DNA from: Streptomyces microflavus
GTDB lineage: Bacteria > Actinomycetota > Actinomycetes > Streptomycetales > Streptomycetaceae
Length of the DNA stretch: 64,000 nucleotides
NCBI RefSeq assembly: GCF_014650075.1
Contig: NZ_BMUG01000010.1
Location: 62,001 to 126,000, forward strand
Direction of reading: 5' to 3'
Part shown: positions 17,138 through 25,714 of the stretch, piece after piece
How the letters are laid out: the number at the start of each line of letters is the position of its first letter
Numbering within the stretch: position 1 is the stretch's first letter
Position numbers and translations under genes: made by a program
The notes under the pieces: model-generated
What the model was told of the DNA's origin: nothing
The model's database searches: none
What the model saw: the letters and a program-made list of their open reading frames with translations, nothing else

Positions 17138-17866
17138 CTACGGCCGCCAGTAACCCAGTGCGTTCACCCGGTCCTTGGGCAGGCCCAGCTCCTTGCGGAG
17201 GTACGCCGACAGGGCCCGGGTGGTCGCCGTGTCGCAGGCGACCCAGACGTACGCGTCCGAGTGGTCATCGCCCAGCAGCGCCGGCAGGGCCGCCTTCACC
17301 TCGGCGACCAGGTGCGCACCGCTCTCGCGGCGCTCCACGTGGTGCAGGGTGTGGTGGGCCTCGTCGAGGCGGAAGGGCAGTTTCCGGTCGGCCTCGTCCG
17401 AGGACTCGAACCAGATGGTCGCCGGGGTCTCCGGGATCGCGTCCAGCAGCGAGTTGATCGCGGGGAGCGCGGCCGGGTCACCGATCACGAAGAGCCGCGA
17501 GGGCGCCGGGTCGGGCAGGTCGAAGCCGGTGCCCTGGAGCGTCGCGTCGATCGTGTCACCGGCCTCGGCTCCCTTCGCCCAGTCGCAGGCGGGGCCCTCG
17601 TGGAGGGCGAATTCCAGACTGAAGGTCCCGGCCTCGGGGTCCGGGTCGACCAGCGTGTAGGCCCGCTGATGCGGTTTGCCGTCCTTCTCGAACCAGAGCC
17701 GCACCCACATCGTGGGGTGTGCGCCGCCGGTCGCGGCGAGGAGTCCGCCATCGGTCACATGCACCCGGCGGAACCGGTCGGTGACTTGCTCGGCGCCGGT
17801 CACGGTGAACGTGAAATCCCGCCCCCGGAACAGTTTGAGAACGACGCCTTCCCAGCCATGACCCAC
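17138..17866 (-). CDS. Siderophore-interacting protein (FAD-dependent ferric-siderophore reductase)
   Basis: 242 residues from the GTG at 17866 (GHGWEGVVLKLFRGRDFTFTVT) with GGGAG upstream; the frame to 17908 has no ribosome site. SIP family: FAD-binding RAYTLVDPD (RxYT motif) preceded by a barrel with VTDRFRRVHVT, then an NAD(P)H-binding part with FVIGDPAALPAINSLL, VWVACDTATTRALSAYLR and the terminal lid ALGYWRP. It reduces ferric siderophore in the cytosol to release Fe2+. The promoter faces the DesG/DesH-like gene across an iron box, so both are probably induced in iron starvation. Resembles DesF-type proteins of desferrioxamine loci. Confidence 0.9.
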   Translation of the reverse strand: MGHGWEGVVLKLFRGRDFTFTVTGAEQVTDRFRRVHVTDGGLLAATGGAHPTMWVRLWFEKDGKPHQRAYTLVDPDPEAGTFSLEFALHEGPACDWAKGAEAGDTIDATLQGTGFDLPDPAPSRLFVIGDPAALPAINSLLDAIPETPATIWFESSDEADRKLPFRLDEAHHTLHHVERRESGAHLVAEVKAALPALLGDDHSDAYVWVACDTATTRALSAYLRKELGLPKDRVNALGYWRP

Positions 17867-17917
17867 GGTGTCTCCCACCTTCCCCTGGTGCCCCGGCCCA
17901 CTGCCCAAAGGGTCACT

Positions 17918-17936
17918 TTAGGTTAGGCTAACCTAA
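17918..17936. promoter_or_regulatory. Iron box (DmdR/DtxR-type operator) TTAGGTTAGGCTAACCTAA
   Basis: Perfect 19-bp dyad matching the DtxR/DmdR1/IdeR consensus TTAGGTTAGSCTAACCTAA. It lies 52 bp from the minus-strand siderophore-interacting gene and 56 bp from the plus-strand acylase-acetyltransferase gene, so it can control both. Confidence 0.95.
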
Positions 17937-17991
17937 ATTCCGGGGGCAGGGGAGTGGCTGAAAACCACCGGAAGCAGGGGATGGCAGAACG

Positions 17992-20874
17992 ATGACCGCT
18001 GACATCGACAGCGAGAGACCGAACAGCGAAGGACCGGACACGGGGGCCACCGGCGGCTTCGAGGTCTTCCGGGACGACCGGGGGATACCCCACCTGAGGG
18101 CGGGCAGCGCCCTCGGCCTGGCCCGCGCGCAGGGCCACAACGCCGCCCGGGATCGGGCCTGGCAGCTGGAGACCGAGCGCCACCGGGTGCTCGGGACGAC
18201 CGCCGCGTACCTCGGTGCGGAGGCCGTCGACTGGGACCGGTTCGCCCGTCGGGCCCGGCTCGCCGACACCGCCCGCCGCTGTTTCGACCGCCTCGCGCCG
18301 GAGACCGCAGCCTGGGTGGGCGCGTACGTCGACGGGGTCAACGAGGGCCTGGCCGAAGGGGCCGCCCAGGCACCGGAGTTCGCCGCCGCCGGGCTCGCCC
18401 CCGGCCGCTGGGAGCCCTGGACCCCGCTCGGCGTCTGGCTCTCCACCCACATCCTCTTCGCCGGGTTCCCCACCAAACTCTGGCGCGAAGAGGTCGCCCG
18501 CAGGCTCGGCGACGACCGCGCGGCCCTCTTCGCCACCGACGGCCCCGGCACCTCCGGCTCCAACGGCTGGCTCCTCACCGGCGCCCGCACCACCACCGGC
18601 GCCCCGGTCGTCGCGGGCGACCCGCACCGCTTCATCGAGGACCCCGGCGTCTACCAGCAGATCCGGCTCGCCTGCCCCGAGTTCGACGTGGTGGGCCTCG
18701 CCGTCCCCGGCGTCCCGGGCATCGCCCACTTCGGGCACGCGGGAGGCGTCGCCTGGGCGATCACCAACGCGATGGCCGACTACCAGGACCTCTACCGGGA
18801 GCAGGTGCGCCGCACGGCGGACGGCGGGGCGGAGGCACTCGGGCCGGACGGCTGGTACCGGGTCCACGCCCACACCGAGACCGTCGAGGTCGCCGGGGGA
18901 GAGCCGGAGACGGTCGAGATCGTGGAGACGGACCGGGGGCCGGTGATCATCGGGGACGTACCCGGGGACCCGGACACCGACGCGGCCCCCGACGCGCCCG
19001 TCATCAGCCTCCGCTACCCGCCCCGCGTCACCGGCGACCTCGGCTTCGACGTGCTGCCCGCGCTGCTCAGGGCCCGTACGGTCGCCGACCTCGACACCGC
19101 CCTCGACGGCTGGGTCGAACCCGTCAACGTGGTCCTGGCCGCCGACACCACCGGGGCCACCCTGCACCGGGTCGCCGGGCACGTCCCCGTGCGCCCCTAC
19201 GAGAACCGGCTGCGGGTCGTCCCCGCGCACGACCCCGCGTACGCCTGGCGCGAGGGCGGCGAGCCCCTGCCCCGTACCGAGGTCGACACCGCCACCGGTA
19301 CCGCCGTGATGGCCAACGAGCGCGGCCTCGCCGCCCCCCTCGGCATCGAGTTCGCGCCCCCGCACCGCGCCGACCGCATACGGGAGTTGCTCGGCACGGC
19401 CCCGGGCGCGGCAGCGACCAGCGCCACCGGCGTGCGGAAGGTCACCGGCCCGCCCTGGTCGGCCGCGGACATGGCCGCCGTCCACACCGACACCCACCTC
19501 GCCTCCTCCCGCCGGCTCCTCTCCCTGCTCGCCTGGGCACCGGACCTCGGCCCGGACGCCGAACGCCTGCGGGACCGGCTGCTGAGCTGGGACCGCCACA
19601 TGGACGCGGACAGCACCGACGCGACCCTCTACGCCCGGCTGCGCGCGGACGTCGTCCACCGGCTGGCCGGCCACCCGGCCCTGCGCCCCGTCACGGGCGA
19701 CGCCGACCCCTGGCGCTCGACCGCGTACCCGCCGCTCTTCCGCCCCTGGCTCGCCGCCGTACCCCGGATCGGCTACGCCCTGGAGTCCCTGCTCACCGTC
19801 GGACTCCTCCCGTACGAGGACCGGCTGGCGATGGTCGCGGCCTCGGCCGAAGCGGTCGCCGCCACGCACGCGGAGGGCCCCGGCCCGAGCGCCTGGGGCG
19901 AGGTCCACCGGGTCTCCCCCTGGCAGGCGCTGCCGGACGCGACCCCCGAGGAGGTCCGGCCGGGGCTCGCGGGCGACCACGACTGCGTGCTCTCCACCTC
20001 CAGCGTCCCCGGGATCACCGACCTCTTCGCCCGGGGGCCCGCCGCCAGGTACGTCTGGGACCTGGCCCGCCGCGACGACAGCCTCTGGGTGGTGCCGTTC
20101 GGCGCTTCCGGGGTGCCGGGCTCCGCCCACCACCGCGACCAGACGGAGCTGTGGGCGAGCGGCCGGCTAGCCCCGGTGGTCACCGACTGGAACCTGCTGC
20201 ACCGCACGGAACGCGTCACGGAACGCGTCACGGAACACCGCACCGAGCACCGATTCGAGGAGAGCACGACCATGACCGCCGCCACGCCCCCCGACCCCGA
20301 CGCCTCCACCGTCCCCGCCCTGCGCCCGGCCGTCCACGAGCAGAAGGTCGAGGGCTTCGGGGTCGTCCGCCTGGTCCCGGTCGTCCCGGCGGCCGACGCC
20401 GGTCTGCTGCACGCCTGGGTCACCGAGGAGCGCGCCCGCTTCTGGGGCATGGCCGACCACACCCGCGAACAGGTCCAGGAGATCTACGAGTTCGTCGACT
20501 CGCTCCCCACCCACCACGCCTACCTGGCGCTCCGCGACGGCGTCCCGGCCGCGCTCTTCCAGACGTACCAGCCGGACGCCGACCCGGTGGGCGAGCACTA
20601 CGACGTGCGGCCCGGGGACCTCGGCATCCACCTGCTGATCGCGCCCGCCGAGGGACCGGTGAAGGGGTACACGGACGCGCTCCTCACCGCGTTCATCGGC
20701 TATGTCTTCAGCGACCCGGCCCACCTGCGGGTCGTCGTCGAGCCGGATGCCCGCAACGAGAAGGCGCTCGCCCGGATGGTCCGGGTCGGGTTCGAGCTGG
20801 GCCCGGAGATCGAGAAGCCGGAGAAGACGGCTCGGCTGGCGTTCCTGCCCCGGGCGGCGCTGGGCCTGGCCTGA
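17992..20874 (+). CDS. Fusion: penicillin acylase (S45, DesG-like) - siderophore GNAT acetyltransferase (DesH-like)
   Basis: 960 residues in one uninterrupted frame; ATG at 17992. Residues about 20-745 are a penicillin-acylase precursor: GIPHLRAGSALGLARAQGHNAARDRAWQLE, then autocleavage site Gly189/Ser190 in GTSGSNGWLLTG (Ser as N-terminal nucleophile), VAWAITNAMADYQDL, and a late VLSTSSVPGITDLFARG. No signal peptide is seen, so it is cytosolic. A linker of about 30 residues (HRTERVTERVTEHRTEHR) is encoded by CGGAACGCGTCA repeats. From about residue 770 comes a GNAT domain of the siderophore acyltransferase type (FWGMADHTREQVQEIYEF, GDLGIHLLIAP, RVVVEPDARNEKALARMVRVGF). An internal ATG at 20272 with CGAGGAGAG upstream could also give a free acetyltransferase. 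Acylase and acetyltransferase genes (desG, desH) accompany some desferrioxamine clusters and are linked to acylated variants (from memory). The iron box supports this. Confidence 0.85.
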   Translation: MTADIDSERPNSEGPDTGATGGFEVFRDDRGIPHLRAGSALGLARAQGHNAARDRAWQLETERHRVLGTTAAYLGAEAVDWDRFARRARLADTARRCFDRLAPETAAWVGAYVDGVNEGLAEGAAQAPEFAAAGLAPGRWEPWTPLGVWLSTHILFAGFPTKLWREEVARRLGDDRAALFATDGPGTSGSNGWLLTGARTTTGAPVVAGDPHRFIEDPGVYQQIRLACPEFDVVGLAVPGVPGIAHFGHAGGVAWAITNAMADYQDLYREQVRRTADGGAEALGPDGWYRVHAHTETVEVAGGEPETVEIVETDRGPVIIGDVPGDPDTDAAPDAPVISLRYPPRVTGDLGFDVLPALLRARTVADLDTALDGWVEPVNVVLAADTTGATLHRVAGHVPVRPYENRLRVVPAHDPAYAWREGGEPLPRTEVDTATGTAVMANERGLAAPLGIEFAPPHRADRIRELLGTAPGAAATSATGVRKVTGPPWSAADMAAVHTDTHLASSRRLLSLLAWAPDLGPDAERLRDRLLSWDRHMDADSTDATLYARLRADVVHRLAGHPALRPVTGDADPWRSTAYPPLFRPWLAAVPRIGYALESLLTVGLLPYEDRLAMVAASAEAVAATHAEGPGPSAWGEVHRVSPWQALPDATPEEVRPGLAGDHDCVLSTSSVPGITDLFARGPAARYVWDLARRDDSLWVVPFGASGVPGSAHHRDQTELWASGRLAPVVTDWNLLHRTERVTERVTEHRTEHRFEESTTMTAATPPDPDASTVPALRPAVHEQKVEGFGVVRLVPVVPAADAGLLHAWVTEERARFWGMADHTREQVQEIYEFVDSLPTHHAYLALRDGVPAALFQTYQPDADPVGEHYDVRPGDLGIHLLIAPAEGPVKGYTDALLTAFIGYVFSDPAHLRVVVEPDARNEKALARMVRVGFELGPEIEKPEKTARLAFLPRAALGLA

Positions 20875-20940
20875 GACGTACGGCGGCGGGCTGCTGAGGC
20901 GTACGGCGGAGGCCTGCCGAGGCGTGCGGCGGCGGGCTAC
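20875..20940. repeat. Three imperfect 23-24 bp tandem repeats
   Basis: Units containing GCGTACGGCGGCGGGCTGC follow each other in the short gap between the DesG-DesH-like gene and the convergent small membrane gene. Another small tandem array in a 3' spacer. Confidence 0.65.
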
Positions 20941-21401
20941 AGCGGGCTGGACCCGTCCCGGTTCAGCTCGCCGCCCGCCCGGAACAGCCGCCTGGCGACG
21001 GTGTGACCGCGCCCGGCGGCCATCCGGAACCACGGCTCCGCCGTCGCCAGGCCCTCCCGCTCCTGGAGCAGCCGCCCCAGCTCCCACATCGACTCCACGT
21101 CCCCGGCCTTCGCCGCCTGCCGCAGCATCCGCTCCGCCGCCTCCGGCCGCCCCTGGCTCCGCGCGTCCAGGGCGAGCGTGCGCAGCCCCCGTACCGCACG
21201 GGCGTCCCCGGCGGCAGCGGCGGCGGCCAGCACCTGCGGGTCCGGAGGGCGGCGGTAGCGCTGGGCGATCAGCAGCAGGATGCCGGCCAGCCACATGATC
21301 CAGCTCAGGCTGATCAGCGTGCCGCTGCCCAGGAACACCCCGGTCAGGCTCAGCGCACCGCCTGCGGGCAACAGGAAGAACCCCAGCCCCATCCCCATCA
21401 C
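20937..21401 (-). CDS. Small membrane protein with Sel1/TPR-like repeats
   Basis: 154 residues (GTG 21401, or ATG three bases later, behind AAAGGGA). Two hydrophobic helices at about residues 3-23 and 26-45 (GFFLLPAGGALSLTGVFLG; TLISLSWIMWLAGILLL), then a cytosolic part with short helical repeats: DARAVRGLRTLALDARSQGRPEAAERMLRQAAKAGDVESMWELGRLLQEREGLATAEPWFRMAAGRGH, the spacing and A-G-D/G-H ends of Sel1 repeats. Role unknown; such repeats mediate protein contacts. It converges on the siderophore-related gene. Confidence 0.75.
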   Translation of the reverse strand: MMGMGLGFFLLPAGGALSLTGVFLGSGTLISLSWIMWLAGILLLIAQRYRRPPDPQVLAAAAAAGDARAVRGLRTLALDARSQGRPEAAERMLRQAAKAGDVESMWELGRLLQEREGLATAEPWFRMAAGRGHTVARRLFRAGGELNRDGSSPL

Positions 21402-21500
21402 ATGTCCCTTTCGGTCGCAGCCCTGCCGGATCGCCGGATCGCCGGACTGTCGGATCGCCGGCCCATCGTGCCCCGATGCCTTCCCCCTTCCGCGTCCGCC

Positions 21501-21662
21501 CTACCGGGCAGGACCGGTGAGGAAGACCGGATCGGTGAGGGCGGCGAGGGCGCCGGGCAGCCCCGGCACGGTCGCCGGGTGGGCGAAGCTCACCCCGGCC
21601 AGCGTCAGGCCGGTGGTGGCGGTGGAGGCGGGCAGGCTGCGCCGGGCGATCGGTTCCGTCAT
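21501..21662 (-). CDS. Possible short protein of unknown function (53 aa)
   Basis: ATG at 21662 preceded by GAGGGAGCC; the frame runs 53 codons (MTEPIARRSLPASTATTGLTLAGVSF to VFLTGPAR) with a Streptomyces-like third-position GC pattern. No family recognised; it may be a real small gene or the remnant of a longer one. The rest of the gap 21402-21854 holds the promoter of the LLM gene and no other recognisable feature. Confidence 0.35.
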   Translation of the reverse strand: MTEPIARRSLPASTATTGLTLAGVSFAHPATVPGLPGALAALTDPVFLTGPAR

Positions 21663-21854
21663 GTGAGGGCTCCCTCGATCGGGTGCGGCTGATGGCTGCC
21701 ACGGTCTCGGATTTCACCGACGTACGGCTTACGTTGGCGATTCGTACGGACGACGTCCGGAAGGACGACGCGCGGGCCGGCTCCGGCTCCCACTCCGTAC
21801 GCACTGCCACTGACCACGTACCCACCGACCACGACCACGACGGAGGTGCTCTCG

Positions 21855-22700
21855 ATGCGGATCGCCACAACGATCTTCCTCACCGATGAGACGGTGACAC
21901 CCGTGAGACTGGCGCGCGAGCTGGAGCAGCGCGGATTCGCCGGGCTCTACCTGCCCGAGCACACGCACATCCCGGTGAGCCGCCGCACCCCGTACCCGGC
22001 GGGCGGCGACCTGCCCCGTGAGTACGGCCGCACCCTGGACCCCTTCGTGGCCCTCGGCCAGGCGGCGGCCGTCACCGAACGGCTCACGCTCGGCACCGGC
22101 ATCACGCTGGTCACCCAGCACGACCCGGTCGACCTGGCCAAGCAGGTGGCGACCCTCGACCACCTCTCCGGCGGCCGGTTCACGCTCGGTATCGGCTACG
22201 GCTGGAACGTGGAGGAGGCGGCCGACCACGGGGTCGAGTGGGCCACGCGCCGGGAGCTGTCGCGCGACCGGATGGCGCTGATGCGGGCCCTGTGGTCGGC
22301 CGAACCGACGGCGTACGAGGGCGAGTTCGGTTCGGTCCAGGCGAGCTTCGCGTACCCCAAGCCGGTGCAGGCGCCGCGCGGACCGGTCGTCGGCCCCCGC
22401 ACACTGATCGGCGGCGGGGCGGGCCCGAAGCTGTTCGCGGCGATCGCGGAGCACGCGGACGGCTGGCTGCCCATCGGCGGCCGGGGCCTCACGGAGTCCG
22501 TGCCGAAGCTGCGGGCGGCCTGGGAGGAGGCCGGCCGCGACCCGAAGGACCTCCAGGTGGTCCCGTACGCCGTCCTCCCGGACCCCGGCAAGCTCGCCCA
22601 CTACGCGGACCTGGGCATCGAGGAGGTCGTGCTCCAGCTGCCCCCGGCCGGTGAGCCGGAGGTGCTGCGGGTGCTGGACGGGTACGCGGCGTTCCTCTGA
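21855..22700 (+). CDS. LLM-class F420-dependent oxidoreductase
   Basis: 281 residues; ATG at 21855 with CGGAGGTG upstream. Compact F420-type LLM barrel: MRIATTIFLTDETVTP, GFAGLYLPEHTHIPVSRRTPYPAGGDLP, LTLGTGITLVTQHDPVDLAKQVATLDHLSGGRFTLGIGYGWNVEEAADHGVEW, and KLFAAIAEHADGWLPIGGRG. This is the subgroup often labelled TIGR03619 in actinomycetes, with no known substrate. It is monocistronic and has no copy of the CTGACG operator upstream, so it is separate from the 8.7-15 kb regulon. It depends on F420, whose precursor Fo is made by FbiC 4 kb downstream. Confidence 0.88.
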   Translation: MRIATTIFLTDETVTPVRLARELEQRGFAGLYLPEHTHIPVSRRTPYPAGGDLPREYGRTLDPFVALGQAAAVTERLTLGTGITLVTQHDPVDLAKQVATLDHLSGGRFTLGIGYGWNVEEAADHGVEWATRRELSRDRMALMRALWSAEPTAYEGEFGSVQASFAYPKPVQAPRGPVVGPRTLIGGGAGPKLFAAIAEHADGWLPIGGRGLTESVPKLRAAWEEAGRDPKDLQVVPYAVLPDPGKLAHYADLGIEEVVLQLPPAGEPEVLRVLDGYAAFL

Positions 22701-22835
22701 GGCCCGGCCGCGCGGGGTCGGTGCAACCGGGGGCGCCGACAAGGCATCCTTACCACCGGGGGATCGCATACGTGGGCACGGCCCGCACGCCTTTTCGGGT
22801 GTGCGGGCCGCGGGCCCGCCTGGGTGGGGAGTGGA

Positions 22836-24320
22836 ATGAACAGGCCGTTGCGGCACATAGCCATCTTCTGCGGGCTGCTGGTGCTGGCGCTGCTGCTGCG
22901 GGCGAACTGGCTGCAGCAGGTCGACCGCGTGGAGCTGTCCCAGCACGAGAAGAACGCCCGGGTGCGGTTCGAGCGGTTCGCCACCCCGCGCGGCGACATC
23001 ATCGTCGGCGGCAAGGCGGTCACCGGCTCGAAGGAGACCGACAGCCGGGACTACACGTTCCGGCGGACCTTCAAGGACGGGCCGATGTACGCGCCCGTCA
23101 CCGGTTACGCCTCCCAGGCCCAGGGCACCTCGCTGCTGGAGCGGACGTACGACAGCGTCCTCAGCGGCCAGGACGACCGCTTCGCCTTCCGGCACGCCAA
23201 GGACGTCCTCACCGGGCAGCCGAGGCGCGGCGGCAGCGTGATCACCACGATCGACCCGAAGGCGCAGAAGGCGGGCTACAAGGGGCTGACCGACCTGGGC
23301 GCCCGGGGCGCGGTCGTCGCCCTGGACCCGCGCACCGGCAAGGTGCTGGCCCTGGTCTCGACGCCCTCGTACGACCCCGAGGTCTTCGCCGGGATCTCGT
23401 TCAAGGAGAGCGACCGCTTCAAGGCCCTCCTCGACGACAAGAGCAAGCCGCTGGCCAACCGCCCGCTGCGCGAGACGTTCCCGCCCGGCTCGACCTTCAA
23501 GATCCTCACGGCCGCGGCGGCGCTGGAGCACGGCGTGGTCTCGGACGTGGACGCCCCGACGAAGGCGGTGTCGCCGTATCCGCTGCCGCTCTCCAGGAAC
23601 AAGATCGGCAGCGAGGCGGGGGACGCCGTCTGCAACAAGGCGTCGATGAAGACCGCCATGCAGTACTCCTGCAACAACGTCTTCCTCGACGCGGCCGCCG
23701 AGCTGGGCGAGGACCGGATGCGGGAGACGGCGGAGAAGTTCGGCTTCAACGAGGACGTGTACGCGGAGGAGTTCGGCGACCTGCTCGCCACGAAGAGCCT
23801 CTACCCGCCGAAGCTCGACAAGCCCGGCACGGCCCTCACCGGCATGGGCCAGGGCAGCCTGACGAGCACCCCGATGCAGATGGCGATGGTGACGGCGGCT
23901 CTCGCCAACGACGGCAAGCTGATGCAGCCGCACATCGTCGAGGAGCTGCGCGGCCCGGACCTGTCGACGCTGGAGACGAACGAACCGGCGGAGATGAGCC
24001 AGGCCGTCTCCCCCGAGACGGCGAAGAAGGTCCAGGAGATGATGGAGCACACCGCGAAGGAGGGCAGCGCGAAGCGCGCCCTGATCGACGGTGTGACGGT
24101 CGGCGGCAAGACGGGTACCGCCCAGCGCGGTGTGAACGTGCGCGACGAGGTCCCGTACGGCTGGTTCGTCAGCTACGGCAAGAAGGACGACGGACGTTCG
24201 GTCGCCGTCGCCGTCTTCATCGACCCGACGGACATGGACATCTCCCGCTCGGACATCTCGGGCGGCCGCCTCGGTGCCCCGATCGCCAAGAAGGTGATGG
24301 AGGCGGTGCTGGGGAAGTAG
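22836..24320 (+). CDS. Class B penicillin-binding protein (PbpA-type transpeptidase)
   Basis: 494 residues; ATG at 22836 (MNRPLRHIAIFCGLLVLALLLRANWLQ) behind GGGGAG, with an uncleaved N-terminal membrane anchor. A pedestal domain follows, then the transpeptidase: SxxK as Ser219-Thr-Phe-Lys222 in PPGSTFK, SxN-type Ser278-Cys-Asn280 in QYSCNN, and KTG at Lys425 in GGKTGTAQ. Length and order match actinobacterial PbpA, which normally pairs with RodA. Here it is not beside FtsW/RodA, so it is likely an accessory paralogue, such as streptomycetes carry in several copies. The pedestal is short (about 150 residues). It cross-links peptidoglycan outside the membrane. Confidence 0.92.
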   Translation: MNRPLRHIAIFCGLLVLALLLRANWLQQVDRVELSQHEKNARVRFERFATPRGDIIVGGKAVTGSKETDSRDYTFRRTFKDGPMYAPVTGYASQAQGTSLLERTYDSVLSGQDDRFAFRHAKDVLTGQPRRGGSVITTIDPKAQKAGYKGLTDLGARGAVVALDPRTGKVLALVSTPSYDPEVFAGISFKESDRFKALLDDKSKPLANRPLRETFPPGSTFKILTAAAALEHGVVSDVDAPTKAVSPYPLPLSRNKIGSEAGDAVCNKASMKTAMQYSCNNVFLDAAAELGEDRMRETAEKFGFNEDVYAEEFGDLLATKSLYPPKLDKPGTALTGMGQGSLTSTPMQMAMVTAALANDGKLMQPHIVEELRGPDLSTLETNEPAEMSQAVSPETAKKVQEMMEHTAKEGSAKRALIDGVTVGGKTGTAQRGVNVRDEVPYGWFVSYGKKDDGRSVAVAVFIDPTDMDISRSDISGGRLGAPIAKKVMEAVLGK

Positions 24321-24347
24321 GAGGGCCGGCGCAGCGGGGATTCATCG

Positions 24348-24371
24348 GTGCATTGGCCTAGGCCAATGCAC
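24348..24371. promoter_or_regulatory. Perfect 24-bp palindrome, half-site GTGCATTGGCCT
   Basis: Twelve-base arms meet without any spacer, giving a fully symmetric site. It lies 28 bp after the penicillin-binding protein stop and 140 bp before the sugar dehydrogenase start. Having no loop, it is a poor terminator but a good dimeric repressor site. The centre GGCCTAGGCC is also symmetric. Confidence 0.7.
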
Positions 24372-24510
24372 TCCCGTCCCCGTACCCTCATCCGTAGCCA
24401 GTGGCACACGCCCCCCCACCCCGGTTGCATGCTGGCGCGGGCACCCCCACCGAACTCTGCCCCGAGCAGCCAGGGTGAACTCCCCCACTCGCCGCCTCCA
24501 GGAGGCCACG

Positions 24511-25644
24511 GTGAAAGTTCGTACCAGAAGCTCGGCGATCATCGGCGCTCTTTTCCTCGCAGCATCCCTGACCCTGACGGCGACGCTGACCACGGCGTCG
24601 GCGGACGAGGCCCAGGCACAGGTCGTGCTCACGGAAGTGGCCCGCGCACAGGGCCCGTCGGCGGGCGCGGCCGGACCGGACGGCAAGGTCTGGATAGCCG
24701 AACGGGCCGGAACGGTAAGGGTCCTGGGCGACTACGGCCTCGGTGAACCGGTCCTCGACATCTCCGCCGAGACCACGACCGACGGCGAACGCGGCCTGCT
24801 GGGCGTGGCGTTCGACCCGGAGTTCGCGCACTTCTACATCTCGTACACGGACCTCGAAGGCACCAGCACCATCGACGAGTTCGCGGTCCAGGACGGCGAA
24901 CTCCAGCCGGACTCCCGGCGGACGGTCCTCACCCAGGAGCAGCCGTACCCGAACCACAACGGCGGCGACATCAAGTTCGGCCCCGACGGCTACCTCTACA
25001 TCGCGTTCGGCGACGGCGGCTCGGGCGGCGACCCGCACGGCAACGGCCAGAACCTCGACACGCTGCTCGGCAAGATCCTCCGTATCGACCCGACCGGCGG
25101 GGAGCCGTACGCCATCCCGTCCGACAACCCGTTCGTGGCCGAGGAAGGCGCGAAGGACGAGATCTGGGCGTACGGACTCCGCAACCCGTGGCGGTTCTCG
25201 TTCGACGCGGGCACGGGCGACCTGCTCATCGGGGACGTCGGCCAGAGCGAGTGGGAGGAGATCGACTGGGCCCCCGCGAGCAGCAAGGGCGGCGAGAACT
25301 ACGGCTGGTCCTCGATGGAGGGCAACCACCCCTTCCGCGGCGGCACGGAGCCGGCGAACCATGTGCCCCCGGTCCACGAGTACGACCGCAGCGGCCTGGG
25401 CTGCTCGGTGACGGGCGGCTTCGTCTACCGGGGCGAGGCGATCGCGGACCTGGCAGGGAGCTACGTCTACAGCGACTACTGCGACGGCACGCTCCGCACC
25501 CTGAACATCGAGAACGGCGAGGTGACGGGCGAGGGCGACCTGGGCGTCCAGGGCGGCGAGGTGATCTCGTTCGTGGAGGCGGGTGACGGGGAGCTGTACG
25601 TGTTGGCGATAGGCGGCGCGGTCTCGCGGATCGACCCGGCGTAA
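24511..25644 (+). CDS. Secreted PQQ-type glucose/sorbosone dehydrogenase-like protein
   Basis: 377 residues; GTG at 24511 directly after CCAGGAGGCCAC; a longer frame to 24475 exists but has no ribosome site. Signal peptide: basic KVRTRSSA, hydrophobic core, TTASADEA. The six-bladed propeller of the GSDH family is clear: DGKVWIAERAGTVRVL, GERGLLGVAFDPEF, PNHNGGDIKFGPDGYLYIAFGDGGSGGDPHGNGQ, GKILRIDPTGG, LRNPWRFSFDAGTGDLLIGDVGQSEWEEIDW and GGFVYRGEAI. Related enzymes oxidise sugars with PQQ bound in the propeller. Streptomycetes generally do not make PQQ, so the cofactor may be scavenged or the protein may only bind sugar. Confidence 0.87.
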   Translation: MKVRTRSSAIIGALFLAASLTLTATLTTASADEAQAQVVLTEVARAQGPSAGAAGPDGKVWIAERAGTVRVLGDYGLGEPVLDISAETTTDGERGLLGVAFDPEFAHFYISYTDLEGTSTIDEFAVQDGELQPDSRRTVLTQEQPYPNHNGGDIKFGPDGYLYIAFGDGGSGGDPHGNGQNLDTLLGKILRIDPTGGEPYAIPSDNPFVAEEGAKDEIWAYGLRNPWRFSFDAGTGDLLIGDVGQSEWEEIDWAPASSKGGENYGWSSMEGNHPFRGGTEPANHVPPVHEYDRSGLGCSVTGGFVYRGEAIADLAGSYVYSDYCDGTLRTLNIENGEVTGEGDLGVQGGEVISFVEAGDGELYVLAIGGAVSRIDPA

Positions 25645-25714
25645 GGGGCCCGGGCCCACCCCAGCTCGTCCTCGGTCCGCCGGGCACCTTCTCTGCTGGG
25701 CGGGCCCACCCCAG

